Of a stretch of DNA of 64,000 nucleotides, positions 1 through 9,031 are shown in pieces. The first letter of the stretch is position 1. The number at the start of each line of letters is the position of its first letter. Made by a program: the position numbers and the translations under genes. A model generated the notes under the pieces. That model ran no database searches. It was given only the letters and a program-made list of their open reading frames with translations, and was not told where the DNA came from. This DNA comes from Paenibacillus albidus (lineage in GTDB: Bacteria; Bacillota; Bacilli; Paenibacillales; Paenibacillaceae): assembly GCF_014644435.1 (NCBI RefSeq), contig NZ_BMKR01000022.1, positions 1 to 64,000 of the forward strand, read 5' to 3'.

Positions 1-111
1 GTTTGATTCTATTATCCATGAGTTGTACTTTCCGTGTCCACCTCTTAGTCTAAATCACTGTGTCCGTATAAAAACACAACACCTTTCGTTTCCTCAAATA
101 AGGTCCACTGA

Positions 112-192
112 GTCCGCTCCGCTTCCTTGAACAGCCGATCCGGTGACGAGTTGTTGCCCGGCCTAAGTCAACCGCTGATTATGATTTGAGCC
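112..192. repeat. dispersed intergenic repeat, copy 1
   Basis: This roughly 80-base segment is nearly identical, in inverted orientation, to 24763-24840. Shared blocks include TCAGCGGTTGACTT, CAACAACTCGTCACCGG and CAAGGAAGCGGA. Both copies lie between genes and carry no open frame, which suggests a multicopy intergenic element of this genome. Only two copies are visible here, so the family size is unknown. Positions 1-111 hold no gene I can support. Confidence 0.7.
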
Positions 193-197
193 ATTGT

Positions 198-635
198 TTA
201 TTCAAAAACCTCAACAAAGGCATGTTTGCCGCGCAGCACCTGGATTACTTCGTTGAAATGGGCTTCGGGAACCTTAAGCTCCATCACATAACGCAAATCA
301 TCAAGGTCTCTATCGTCCACATCCTTCGCTTCCCTCACCTGGTCTTCATGAACCCGGCCTTCAGCATCGCCTGAAGTCTCCGAATCTGCCAGGCCCGGTG
401 CCAATACAGCTCCCGCAGCCGGGTTCCCGCTTGGCGAGCCTGCCGCTCCGGCCGCACCCGCAGCCATGGAAGAATTGTTAAGGGGCAGGATAGGAAAGAG
501 GATATTCCGGTCGCGCCCAAGGGTATCGGTGAGCTCTGATACTTCAGGCACATCCACGTTGTAAGCGATCAGGGAAGTTTTTGCACCTTGCGCCTCGTCT
601 TCTGTTCTGAAATAAGCCTGGATTCTTTTCATCAT
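198..635 (-). CDS. hypothetical two-lobed protein, possibly stress-related
   Basis: The protein has 145 residues. An N-terminal lobe (about 1-52) begins KRIQAYFRTEDEAQGAKTSL, a beta-alpha pattern like that of YflT/general-stress domain proteins. A Gly/Ala/Pro/Ser-rich linker (about 53-90) follows, then an acidic stretch, then a second small beta-alpha-beta lobe (about 112-145). The start is set by an AAGGAGG eight bases before ATG ATG. It has no signal peptide and no membrane segment. A stress role is only a resemblance; I do not recognise the family with certainty. Confidence 0.7.
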   Translation of the reverse strand: MMKRIQAYFRTEDEAQGAKTSLIAYNVDVPEVSELTDTLGRDRNILFPILPLNNSSMAAGAAGAAGSPSGNPAAGAVLAPGLADSETSGDAEGRVHEDQVREAKDVDDRDLDDLRYVMELKVPEAHFNEVIQVLRGKHAFVEVFE

Positions 636-676
636 TTGAAATTCCTCCTTGGTTTAATAGTTCCCGCAACACTATA

Positions 677-1182
677 TTACAGAACCTTCAGCAGCTCACG
701 CACAAAGGCGGGCTCATCTTTAGGTGTGCGTGATGTAATAAAATTCCGGTCCACTACCACCTCTTCATCCCTGAACTCCGCTCCGGCATTGACCACATCG
801 TCCTGCAACGGCGGGTAGGATGTAATCGTGCGGCCTCGCAGCAGATCGGCACTGATCAGAATTTGCGGGCCGTGGCAGATGGAAGCAATCGCTTTACCTG
901 CGTCATTCGCCTCCTTCACGAAGGTCAGAATCTCCGGGCTTTGACGCAGGTTCTCCGGAGAGGAGCCACCCGGGATAACTACAGCGTCATAGTCTGCCGC
1001 CTTTACCTCCGCAATCGCCTTATCGGCCGTATAAGTAGCCTCTCCTTTTTTGCCGCGCAGCTCCTCATTCAACTTCAGGCCGATAATATCTGCCTGATGT
1101 CCTGCTTGTATAACTTCATCGTAAGGTACCTTCATCTCGGAGTCCTCAAGTCGTTAGGCAACAAAAATGCAACCTTGCTCAT
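677..1182 (-). pseudogene. DJ-1/PfpI family protein, frameshifted near the N-terminus
   Basis: This is a member of the DJ-1/PfpI superfamily (class I glutamine amidotransferase-like; stress-linked glyoxalase/deglycase or protease-like activities are known in the family). The nucleophile Cys lies in SICHGPQ. The in-frame open frame starts only at 1135, but an ATG at 1182 with a good GGGAGA ribosome-binding site encodes MSKVAFLLPND in another frame. Adding one base near 1148-1149 would join it as ...PNDFEDSEMKVPYDEV, restoring the family's N-terminal strand and the Glu that neighbours the nucleophile. As written, the gene has lost one base. A real mutation and a sequencing error cannot be told apart here. 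Confidence 0.75.
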
Positions 1183-1640
1183 GCTTTTCGTTCTCCCTTC
1201 CCTCAGGATCTCTTCTTGACATTCTATTACCCTGATCCCCAAAGTACCAAACGGGTATGGAAAAGCCGCCCCCTTTGCCTGCATCAGGTGCGCGGCAGAA
1301 GATCGCGGCTTCTTCCTTTTAACACATTCAGTGCTGCGGGATCCTCTCCCGCTCTTGCCTGCACGTTCACTTCAGCTGGACTGCCCGCTGTTAACACACC
1401 GTTGCTGCTCCATATCCAGGCCTTCCGGGATTGTCTCATGTGTGCCTCTACACTCCTTGCCTGCTGTCTACACTCATCCGCCTCTAGTGTATCCCGCTCA
1501 GCCTTGGGTTATCCTTCTTGTGATCCTTCCCACGCCTGCAAAAAAAAGAATGCCGCATGCCTGCTCCAAAAGGAACAAGGATGCGGCATCCTAAAACCGG
1601 ATACCGGTTATAACCGTAACAGATGCTCAGGAAAAATAGG
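1183..1640. other. intergenic stretch without a supported gene
   Basis: About 460 bases lie between the PfpI-type gene and dtd. The only structure I can support is the dtd terminator at 1540-1591. The long plus-strand open frames here lack ribosome-binding sites and have no recognisable protein character. Confidence 0.5.
1540..1591 (-). terminator. rho-independent terminator of the rel-dtd unit
   Basis: On the minus strand, GATGCCGCAT and ATGCGGCATTC form a stem of about ten base pairs around a roughly 22-base loop. The stem is followed directly by a run of seven or more T. It lies about 50 bases past the dtd stop codon. Confidence 0.75.
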
Positions 1641-2084
1641 CTAGGCCCGGCTGTCCAGAATGAGCGTCACCGGTCCCCAGTTGGTCAGCGACACATCCAT
1701 CATGGCGCCGAAAACACCTGTTTCGACCTGCAGCCCGTCGCCTCTCAGCAGCTCATTAAACGTATCATACAGCTTCTTTGCCTCGGCAGGAGCAGCTGCG
1801 GCCATAAAATTGGGCCGTCTGCCCTTGCGGCAATCTCCGTAGAGCGTAAATTGGGATACGGACAATACCGCACCGCCGATATCGGTGACGCTGAAGTTCA
1901 TTTTGCCGTCTTCGTCTTCAAAGATACGCAGTCCCGCTACCTTCTCCGCCAAATATTTGGCATCCTTCTCCGTATCGCCATGCGTCACTCCGACGAGCAG
2001 CATAAGACCTGCACCAATCTCTCCGGTTACCTGCCCGAGCGCCGTAACTTTGGCTTCCTTGCAACGCTGCACTACCACTTTCAT
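1641..2084 (-). CDS. dtd: D-aminoacyl-tRNA deacylase
   Basis: This cytoplasmic proofreading enzyme hydrolyses D-aminoacyl-tRNA, and glycine mischarged on tRNA-Ala. The 147-residue length is typical. The family signatures are present: SQFTLYGD around residue 78 and the C-terminal NWGPVTL (cross-subunit Gly-Pro type motif) near residue 136. The ATG is preceded by AGGAG at a rather long spacing of 13 bases. It lies 22 bases downstream of rel on the same strand, the conserved Bacillales arrangement, so the two are probably co-transcribed. Confidence 0.95.
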   Translation of the reverse strand: MKVVVQRCKEAKVTALGQVTGEIGAGLMLLVGVTHGDTEKDAKYLAEKVAGLRIFEDEDGKMNFSVTDIGGAVLSVSQFTLYGDCRKGRRPNFMAAAAPAEAKKLYDTFNELLRGDGLQVETGVFGAMMDVSLTNWGPVTLILDSRA

Positions 2085-2106
2085 GGAAATGATTCAACTC
2101 CTGCTC

Positions 2107-4290
2107 TTATTGCATAATGCGGTTAACGGTATAGACATCCTTGACCCGCTTAACCCGGTCCACTACCGACTGCAGATGGTCCGTGTTGCGGATGAGAATG
2201 GTCATGTGGATCATCGCCATCTTGTTCTTGTCCGAACGTCCCGTAACGGCCGAGATATTCGTCTTGCTCTCTGACACCGCCTGCAGCACCTCATTGAGCA
2301 GTCCATTGCGGTCATGGCCGGTAATCTCAATATCGACGCTGTAATTTGCCTCCATGCTGCCTTCCCATTCCACCTCAATGACCCTTGCTGCTTCTTCCCC
2401 GTCCCCGTCTCCAGGAATGTTCGGACAATCTTCACGGTGCACGGATACGCCGCGCCCGCGGGTTACATAACCGACAATATCGTCGCCCGGCACCGGGTTG
2501 CAACATCGGGCAAAACGAACAAGCAGGTTCTCAATGCCTTTGACACGTACCCCGTTCGTAGGCTGATTCCGCTTCTCGCCGCTGGATTTGATCTCCTTCA
2601 TCTCTGAAGTCAGCTCCAGATGATTGGCCGCTTCCTCCTGCTCCTTGCGCAGTTTCTCCGTCAGCTTGGAGGCAATCTGCGCCGCCGTAATGCCGCCGAA
2701 ACCAACCGCGGAGAGCATATCTTCGATATCGTTAAAAGCGAATTTCTTCGCCGCTTCCACCATTTTGTCGTCTGAGCACCATTCCGCTACATCCACATTC
2801 AAACGCTTCAGCTCACGTTCTATAGCTTCGCGGCCTTTTTCGACATTCTCCTCGCGTTTCTCTTTCTTGAACCACTGCTTGATCTTGCTTCGCGCATGCG
2901 AGGACTGGGCGATCTTCAGCCAATCCCGGCTTGGGCCATACGAATGCTTCGAGGTCAGAATCTCCACGATATCCCCGGTCTTCAGCTTGTGGTCCAGCGG
3001 AACAATCCGGCCGTTGACCTTGGAACCGATGGTGCGGTTGCCGACCTCCGTATGAATCCGGAAAGCGAAATCAAGCGGAACAGACCCGGCAGGCAGCTCA
3101 ATGACTTCTCCCTTAGGCGTGAATACGAAGACCAGGTCGGAGAAAAAGTCCATTTTGAGCGATTCCACGAACTCTTCCGCGTCCTTCGCCTCATGCTGCA
3201 GCTCCAGGATTTCCCGGAAAAAAGGCATCCGGTTCTCCGGATTGACATTGGTATTGCTGGTACCTTCCTTATACGCCCAGTGGGCGGCAATCCCGAACTC
3301 GGCGGTCCGGTGCATTTCCCAGGTGCGGATCTGCACTTCTGTCGGCTCGCCGCCTGGACCCACCACTGTCGTATGCAGGGATTGATACATATTCGCTTTG
3401 GGCATCGCTATATAATCCTTGAACCGGCCCGGCATGGGCTTCCAAAGCGTATGAATAATGCCCAGCGTGGCATAACAATCCTTGATGTTATCGACAATAA
3501 TACGAATGGCCAGCAGGTCATAAATCTCGTTAAATTGCTTGTTTCTGGTGCTCATTTTGTTGTAGACACTGTAAATATGCTTGGGGCGGCCCGAAAGGTC
3601 GCCTTCAATCCCCATTTCATCCAGCTTGGCGCGAATCCGGCCAATGACGCTGTCGATGAACTGCTCTCGTTCAGCGCGCTTCTTATGCACCAGGTTGGCA
3701 ATACGGTAATACTGCTGCGGATTGAGGTACCGGAGCGCAATATCCTCCATCTCCCACTTGATGGCCGAGATCCCCAGCCGGTCGGCAATGGGACAGAAAA
3801 TCTCCAGGGTCTCATAAGAAATCCGCCGCTGACTTTCTTCCGACTGATATTTCAGGGTCCGCATATTATGCAGACGATCGGCCAGTTTGATCACGATGAC
3901 ACGAATATCCTGAGCCATGGCAATGAACATTTTGCGGTAATTCTCATTCTGCTGCTCCTGCTTGGAGCGGAAACGGATGCGTTCCAGCTTGGTTAAGCCG
4001 TCCACAAGCATCGCACAGGTATCGCCAAAATTCTCGCGGATTTGTTCCAATGAGACCGTCGTATCTTCTACAACATCATGTAAAAGCGCCGCAATAATGG
4101 AGATTACATCCATTTGCATATTGACGACAATATCTGCGACCGCAAGCGGGTGCAGAATATACGGCTCCCCCGATTTTCGGACCTGGCCGTGATGAGCCTG
4201 ATCGGCAAATTCATAAGCTTCCCGGATGCGGAGAAGATCTTTTTCTTTTATATAGGCGCCAGCCTTGTCAATTAATCGCTCTATGCCCAT
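2107..4290 (-). CDS. relA: bifunctional (p)ppGpp synthetase/hydrolase (Rel)
   Basis: This is the long RelA/SpoT homologue that makes and degrades (p)ppGpp, the stringent-response alarmone. I place the start at the ATG at 4290 (727 residues), which aligns with known Rel N-termini. The open frame extends to 4344, but those codons lack family similarity. Visible domains are an HD hydrolase (HPLAVADI and ALLHDVVEDT), the synthetase region (around 240-340), a TGS domain (VFVFTPKGEVIELP), a Cys-containing zinc-finger-like segment (ARCCNPVPGDDIVGY) and a C-terminal ACT domain. The HD motif is intact, so hydrolysis is expected. The gene precedes dtd in the same orientation. Confidence 0.95.
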   Translation of the reverse strand: MGIERLIDKAGAYIKEKDLLRIREAYEFADQAHHGQVRKSGEPYILHPLAVADIVVNMQMDVISIIAALLHDVVEDTTVSLEQIRENFGDTCAMLVDGLTKLERIRFRSKQEQQNENYRKMFIAMAQDIRVIVIKLADRLHNMRTLKYQSEESQRRISYETLEIFCPIADRLGISAIKWEMEDIALRYLNPQQYYRIANLVHKKRAEREQFIDSVIGRIRAKLDEMGIEGDLSGRPKHIYSVYNKMSTRNKQFNEIYDLLAIRIIVDNIKDCYATLGIIHTLWKPMPGRFKDYIAMPKANMYQSLHTTVVGPGGEPTEVQIRTWEMHRTAEFGIAAHWAYKEGTSNTNVNPENRMPFFREILELQHEAKDAEEFVESLKMDFFSDLVFVFTPKGEVIELPAGSVPLDFAFRIHTEVGNRTIGSKVNGRIVPLDHKLKTGDIVEILTSKHSYGPSRDWLKIAQSSHARSKIKQWFKKEKREENVEKGREAIERELKRLNVDVAEWCSDDKMVEAAKKFAFNDIEDMLSAVGFGGITAAQIASKLTEKLRKEQEEAANHLELTSEMKEIKSSGEKRNQPTNGVRVKGIENLLVRFARCCNPVPGDDIVGYVTRGRGVSVHREDCPNIPGDGDGEEAARVIEVEWEGSMEANYSVDIEITGHDRNGLLNEVLQAVSESKTNISAVTGRSDKNKMAMIHMTILIRNTDHLQSVVDRVKRVKDVYTVNRIMQ

Positions 4291-4597
4291 TCTCGTCGTA
4301 TCCGTTTCCTTTCTATAATAAAATGAACCCGCAAAAGGTTGCAAAATCTGCAGGTTCCGTCATTTCTTAGCGGGTCTTGTTCACCTATCTAAAGTTGTTT
4401 ATAATTATGACGCTTACGATGGATTACGTCAACACTTGCCATGGCACGGGACCGCGCTCCGTCAAGGTGCCGAGATAAGACAAAATAGTGGCACTTGCAA
4501 AATGTTGTTGTAAAAAGCCGCTGATCTATTTAATCTGGTAAAGGCGGTTTTCCCGCAGGTTGACATTCTATAAGAGAAGAAAGAGGAGTGAACTCCA
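4291..4597. other. rel/uraA divergent intergenic region
   Basis: About 300 bases separate the divergent rel and uracil permease genes. I see one candidate promoter for the permease (4508-4536) and no recognisable riboswitch or RNA gene. Confidence 0.4.
4508..4536 (+). promoter_or_regulatory. candidate sigma-A promoter of the uracil permease gene
   Basis: TTGTAA (4508-4513) and TAATCT (4531-4536) are separated by exactly 17 bases, about 60 bases before the permease start. Both hexamers are imperfect and no operator is obvious. Confidence 0.4.
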
Positions 4598-5905
4598 TTG
4601 CAACGCGAAATTCAAGTGAACGAAAGACTCCCTTGGGGACCGGGCTTTTTGTTAAGTCTCCAGCATTTGTTCGCCATGTTCGGCAGTACGGTACTTGTGC
4701 CGAATTTGTTTGGCGTAGACCCCGGCATGATTCTGCTGATGAACGGGCTCGGGACTCTGCTGTATATTTTGATCTGCCGCGGCAAAATCCCTGCTTACCT
4801 CGGCTCCAGCTTTGCTTTTATTTCTCCGGTACTGGCCGTTCTTAAGGAGCATAAGGGCGACCATATGCACGGGTACTCGCTGGCGCTTGGCGCCTTCATC
4901 GTCACCGGCGTTATCTTTGTGATCGTGGCCTTGATTGTCCGCTTTGCCGGAACCGGCTGGATCGATGTCGTATTCCCTCCGGCTGTTATGGGAGCCATCG
5001 TTGCCACCATCGGCCTTGAGCTGGTCCCTGTCGCGGCCCGCATGGCCGGACTGATCGCTCCCGATGGAGCAACTGAATGGACGGCAGATGGCAGTGCCAT
5101 CACACTTTCCATGGTTACACTGGGGGTTACTGTGATTGGAGCTGTCCTCTTCCGCGGTTTCCCCAAAATCATTCATATCCTTATCGGTATCGTTACCGGT
5201 TACGGTCTCGCTTATGTTATGGGCAAGGTGAATACGGAAGCTATTTCTAATGCGAGCTTTTTTGCCCATCCTACCCTGGTGACTCCTTCTTTCGACTGGG
5301 AAGTCATCTTCACAATTATTCCTGTATCACTGGTAGTTATTGTTGAGCATATTGGCCACTTGCTGGTGACCAGCAATATTGTGGGCAAGGATCTGGCCAA
5401 AGACCCTGGACTTGACCGTTCCTTGATGGGCAACGGAATTTCGACGATCATCTCCGGTTTTGTCGGTTCCACGCCCAATACCACTTATGGTGAGAATATC
5501 GGCGTTATGGCCCTGACCAAAGTATATTCGGTCTTCGTCATTGGCGGTGCTGCGATCATTGCTATATTGCTCTCTTTCTCGGGCACCTTCTCCTCGGTCA
5601 TCGCCAACATCCCCGCGCCTGTTATGGGCGGTGTCTCGTTGCTACTGTTTGGTGTTATCGCAGCCTCCGGCCTGCGTATTTTCGTAGAACAAAAGGTCGA
5701 TTTCTCCAAAGCCACGAATATGATCCTGGCTACCTTGGTGCTTGTAGTCGGCATCAGCGGAACAACGCTTCACATCGGCGGTATTGAGCTTAAGGGGATG
5801 GCGCTGGCTACGATTGTCGGTATCGTGTTGTCCTTATTCTTTAAGCTTATTGAAGTGCTTGGTTTATCCAATGACGATGGGGAAAGTGACAAGGCTGCCC
5901 ATTAA
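4598..5905 (+). CDS. uraA: uracil permease (NCS2 family)
   Basis: This 435-residue integral membrane protein of the nucleobase:cation symporter-2 family imports uracil with protons. The N-terminal signature (LSLQHLFAMFGSTVLVPNLFG) and the family's Ser/Glu-rich TM10 region (NTTYGENIGVMALTKVYS, with the substrate-binding Glu) are present. At least a dozen hydrophobic segments follow the 14-TM UraA pattern. The start is TTG at 4598, behind GAGGAG. It stands alone, divergent from rel, with its own terminator. Other NCS2 substrates (xanthine, uric acid) are less likely from the motif pattern but cannot be excluded. Confidence 0.9.
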   Translation: MQREIQVNERLPWGPGFLLSLQHLFAMFGSTVLVPNLFGVDPGMILLMNGLGTLLYILICRGKIPAYLGSSFAFISPVLAVLKEHKGDHMHGYSLALGAFIVTGVIFVIVALIVRFAGTGWIDVVFPPAVMGAIVATIGLELVPVAARMAGLIAPDGATEWTADGSAITLSMVTLGVTVIGAVLFRGFPKIIHILIGIVTGYGLAYVMGKVNTEAISNASFFAHPTLVTPSFDWEVIFTIIPVSLVVIVEHIGHLLVTSNIVGKDLAKDPGLDRSLMGNGISTIISGFVGSTPNTTYGENIGVMALTKVYSVFVIGGAAIIAILLSFSGTFSSVIANIPAPVMGGVSLLLFGVIAASGLRIFVEQKVDFSKATNMILATLVLVVGISGTTLHIGGIELKGMALATIVGIVLSLFFKLIEVLGLSNDDGESDKAAH

Positions 5906-5943
5906 CCTCTGCTGAATCAACCTTATTATGCTTGTTTAGCCTA

Positions 5944-5987
5944 AAGAGGGCTGCTGTCTTTGAATCTGACAGCAGCCCTCTTGTTAT
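5944..5987. terminator. bidirectional terminator between uraA and apt
   Basis: A perfect 15-base-pair stem (AAGAGGGCTGCTGTC with GACAGCAGCCCTCTT) surrounds a nine-base loop. T-rich sequence follows on the plus side. It separates the convergent uraA and apt genes and can serve both. Confidence 0.85.
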
Positions 5988-6014
5988 TTCCCGGGAAAAG
6001 AGCCGGGACCTACA

Positions 6015-6533
6015 TTAATCCTCGTAGTTCAACAACGCCATAACTTCAATATCATTCAGCTTCTTGCGTCCGGCCAGCTGAACCAGTTCAATCAGGAAAG
6101 CCGCGCCGACCACTTTCCCCCCAAGCTGCTCCACCAGGCTGACTGAAGTGGCAATCGTTCCGCCTGTAGCCAGCAGATCATCAGCGATCAGTACGTTTTG
6201 TCCGGGTTTGATGGCATCCGTGTGAACGGCCAGCGTGTCTTTTCCGTACTCCAGATCATACCCCACCTCGATAGTCTCATAAGGCAGCTTGCCGCTTTTG
6301 CGAATAGGTACAAAACCAACTCCCAAAGCATAAGCAAGTGGAGCGCCAACTACAAAGCCGCGCGCTTCGGGTCCGGCAATCACATCAATCTGAAGGTGCG
6401 AGACCAGAGCCTTGAGCTCATCGATGGCCCGGCGATAGGCTTCACCGTCTTTAAGCAGTGTGGTAATATCTTTGAAACTGATGCCGGGCTGGGGGAAATC
6501 GGGAATCACACGAATACTATCTCTAAAATCCAA
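6015..6533 (-). CDS. apt: adenine phosphoribosyltransferase
   Basis: The enzyme salvages adenine to AMP using PRPP, in the cytoplasm. The PRPP-binding loop is VLIADDLLATGGT, and the N-terminal PGISFKDITTLL motif is typical. I choose the TTG at 6533 (172 residues). AGGAG lies nine bases upstream of it, whereas the in-frame ATG at 6542 overlaps the ribosome-binding site. The resulting N-terminus (MDFRDSIRVIPDFP) matches the family. It follows recJ by about 66 bases on the same strand, as in other Bacillales, upstream of the rel-dtd region. Confidence 0.95.
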   Translation of the reverse strand: MDFRDSIRVIPDFPQPGISFKDITTLLKDGEAYRRAIDELKALVSHLQIDVIAGPEARGFVVGAPLAYALGVGFVPIRKSGKLPYETIEVGYDLEYGKDTLAVHTDAIKPGQNVLIADDLLATGGTIATSVSLVEQLGGKVVGAAFLIELVQLAGRKKLNDIEVMALLNYED

Positions 6534-6599
6534 GCTTATCATCTCCTAAAAGTTATATGCGGGGCGTACGTTTCCTTGATTGCAGCGGTTACAAACTGT

Positions 6600-9002
6600 T
6601 CACGATGCGCCAAGGCGGCGCGACAGCATCCAGTCATGAAGCTGGGACAGGCTGCTTTCCATGAAATATTGTTCCATCTCCGCCACCTCGCCCAGCCGGA
6701 CGAAATGGCGGGAAGCGGTCAGGCTTTTGGCAGCCGGCTGGGAAACAAACACAATCCGTCCCTGGTTTCGTTCTATGAAATCAAGCTCCTCGAACACATC
6801 CAGCATCCTGCTCAGCATCCGCATGCTCATCGAGGATTGGCGGCTTAGGCGCAGCAGGACTTCCCGCTCCGGTACCGCCGATGCTGCCATGGAAGCCAGC
6901 GATTTATATAAGCTCTTAAAATGGTCGCGCGTCGGAATTTGCAGACGCTCCTTCGCCTCTTTGATGGAATGCAGCAGTGCTATATTGGTCACGTCCGAAA
7001 AAGTCGCAAACAGTGCATCCAGCTGTTCCGGGGTTTCCGGCATATCCATCAGGCATATTAGCGAAATCCCTTGCTCCGGTGCAGCGTTCTGCTCCTGACC
7101 GATTGCCGAAATTCCTCCGTCATTATCATAAACCCAAAGGGACATACCTTTCAATCCGCTCTGCACTGCCGTACGCTCACTCTGAAACACTGCAGCCGCA
7201 TGAAACGGGGAACTGCCGCTGTAAGGCCGCAGCATTTCTTTGAGATATAACGCTTTCCCGGCAGCGTCAGCAGAACCGCGCAGATCAAACAATTGCGCTT
7301 CCGGCACAGCCAGATCCTGGAGCATCAGCTGTGGTTTGCGTGAACCGTTCCACTCATTCACCGTCAGCTCCGCAAGTACATCCAGTACAGTTCCTACCGG
7401 AAGCAGCTCGGCGAGTGCGCCTTTGCCGAAAGCTACCGTCTCCAGAAGGCAGCCGTCCTGCTGCAAGACCAGCTTCAAGTGTTTGCTTCCTTGGCCCATG
7501 GTACGCGTCTCTTGAATTACCGCCCCGCGTACAATGAACTTAGGCAGCGGATTGGCCATCCCGAAGGGGGCCAGCTTGTCCAGCTCATCCGCCGCTTGCA
7601 GCGACAGCTCGGCAAGTGACACCTCGGCATCAGCCGCTGCAGCCGGTATAAAATGCTCCGGCGAAAGTACACTGGCCGCATATTGGTTAAGTGCCGCCGC
7701 GAACGCCACCAGTTGATCACGGTGCAGGCTCATACCCGCTGCAGCCGGATGACCGCCGAAATGGTCCATCAGCCCGGCACATGACGAAAGGGCCTCGTAA
7801 ATATCCAGTCCCGGGATGGAGCGGGCTGAGCCTTTGCACATTCCAGTCTCCGGATGGATGTCCAAAATGATAACCGGGCGATAATAACGCTCCAGCAGCT
7901 TGGAGGCAACAATTCCAACAACGCCCACATTCCAGCCGGTATCGGCCAGCACGATAATATCCGGCAGCGAGCCGGACTCGTGTGTAGCCTCCAACTGGGC
8001 GGTAGCCTCAGCAACAATTCTTTCCACCACCAGCTGGCGTTCCTTGTTCAGCACATCCAGCTCTGCAGCCAGCTGCTCTGCTTCTGCAGCCAGCTCTGTA
8101 GTGAGCAGTGTTACTGCCCGGCCTGCATGGTCCAGTCGTCCACTGGCATTGATCCGCGGTGCCATGCCAAAGGCAATATTCACCGCACTGACCGTGCTCA
8201 TCGTGATTCCGCTGACATTCAGCAGGGCGCGAATACCGGGGAAATGCGATTCGCGCATACTGAGTAATCCTCGCCGGACTATATCCCGGTTCTCGCCGAC
8301 CAGCGGCATCAGGTCGGCCACGGTGCCAATCGCCGCAATCTCGGTCCACGCTTCAGGCGTGTCCGGACCCAGCATCGCCTGCGCCAGCTTGAGAGCAACG
8401 CCAACGCCGGCCAAACCTTTGAACGGATAAGGACAACCCGGAATTTTGGGATTGATCAGTGCAAAGGCTTCGGGCAGCAGCTCTGGCGGTTCATGATGGT
8501 CGGTAACGATGATATCGATGCCCAGCGTATTGGCATAGGCAATCTGATGATAGGCGCTAATACCGGTATCCACCGTAATAATCAGGGATACTCCCTGCTG
8601 CAACGCCCAATCGAGCGCATGGTTATGCAGGCCGTAGCCCTCATTGGAACGATGTGGAATATAAATATCAAAGGAAGCGCTGAGGTAACGCAGCAAATAG
8701 ATCATCAGCGCGGTACTGGATACACCATCGGCATCATAATCGCCATAGACCAGAATATGTTCCCCTTCATCAAGTGCCTTTCTGATTCGCGGAACGGCTT
8801 CCGCCATTCCTTGCAGCAGGAAGGGATCATGCTGTTCGTCCGCTCCGCCTTCCATGAACAACAGCGCCTCATCAGGCGTTGTCATTCCCCTTGTAACAAG
8901 CAATGAAGACAAGAGCGGAGAAATAGAAAGGCTCCGGGCCAGCCCCGCTACAACATCGGGATCGGCTGCCGGAGAATGCCATCTTGTTTTGGAATGAAGC
9001 AA
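6600..9002 (-). CDS. recJ: single-stranded-DNA-specific exonuclease RecJ
   Basis: This 5'-3' ssDNA exonuclease acts in RecF-type recombination, mismatch repair and base-excision repair. The DHH-family motifs DYDADGVSSTAL (around 90) and TDHHEPP (around 170) coordinate the catalytic metals. The DHHA1 region (GGHPAAAGMSL) and an OB-fold stretch follow, then the roughly 200-residue C-terminal extension seen in Firmicute RecJ. Length is 800 residues. The start is TTG at 9002 behind AAGGTGAG. It lies between the transporter gene upstream and apt downstream, all on the minus strand. Confidence 0.95.
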   Translation of the reverse strand: MLHSKTRWHSPAADPDVVAGLARSLSISPLLSSLLVTRGMTTPDEALLFMEGGADEQHDPFLLQGMAEAVPRIRKALDEGEHILVYGDYDADGVSSTALMIYLLRYLSASFDIYIPHRSNEGYGLHNHALDWALQQGVSLIITVDTGISAYHQIAYANTLGIDIIVTDHHEPPELLPEAFALINPKIPGCPYPFKGLAGVGVALKLAQAMLGPDTPEAWTEIAAIGTVADLMPLVGENRDIVRRGLLSMRESHFPGIRALLNVSGITMSTVSAVNIAFGMAPRINASGRLDHAGRAVTLLTTELAAEAEQLAAELDVLNKERQLVVERIVAEATAQLEATHESGSLPDIIVLADTGWNVGVVGIVASKLLERYYRPVIILDIHPETGMCKGSARSIPGLDIYEALSSCAGLMDHFGGHPAAAGMSLHRDQLVAFAAALNQYAASVLSPEHFIPAAAADAEVSLAELSLQAADELDKLAPFGMANPLPKFIVRGAVIQETRTMGQGSKHLKLVLQQDGCLLETVAFGKGALAELLPVGTVLDVLAELTVNEWNGSRKPQLMLQDLAVPEAQLFDLRGSADAAGKALYLKEMLRPYSGSSPFHAAAVFQSERTAVQSGLKGMSLWVYDNDGGISAIGQEQNAAPEQGISLICLMDMPETPEQLDALFATFSDVTNIALLHSIKEAKERLQIPTRDHFKSLYKSLASMAASAVPEREVLLRLSRQSSMSMRMLSRMLDVFEELDFIERNQGRIVFVSQPAAKSLTASRHFVRLGEVAEMEQYFMESSLSQLHDWMLSRRLGAS

Positions 9003-9031
9003 TAGAGCTCACCTTTCTCTCACCCTGCAGA

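Noticed and set aside
1216..1644. Long plus-strand open frame between the PfpI-type gene and dtd
   Set aside because: It has no ribosome-binding site, a composition like antisense or intergenic sequence, and overlaps the dtd terminator.
2896..3996. 366-codon plus-strand open frame inside rel
   Set aside because: It is antisense to the well-conserved rel gene and shows no family character; a shadow frame of GC-rich coding sequence.
4291..4597. Pyrimidine-responsive leader before the uracil permease gene
   Set aside because: I could not find a convincing PyrR-binding or antiterminator/terminator structure before the start codon.
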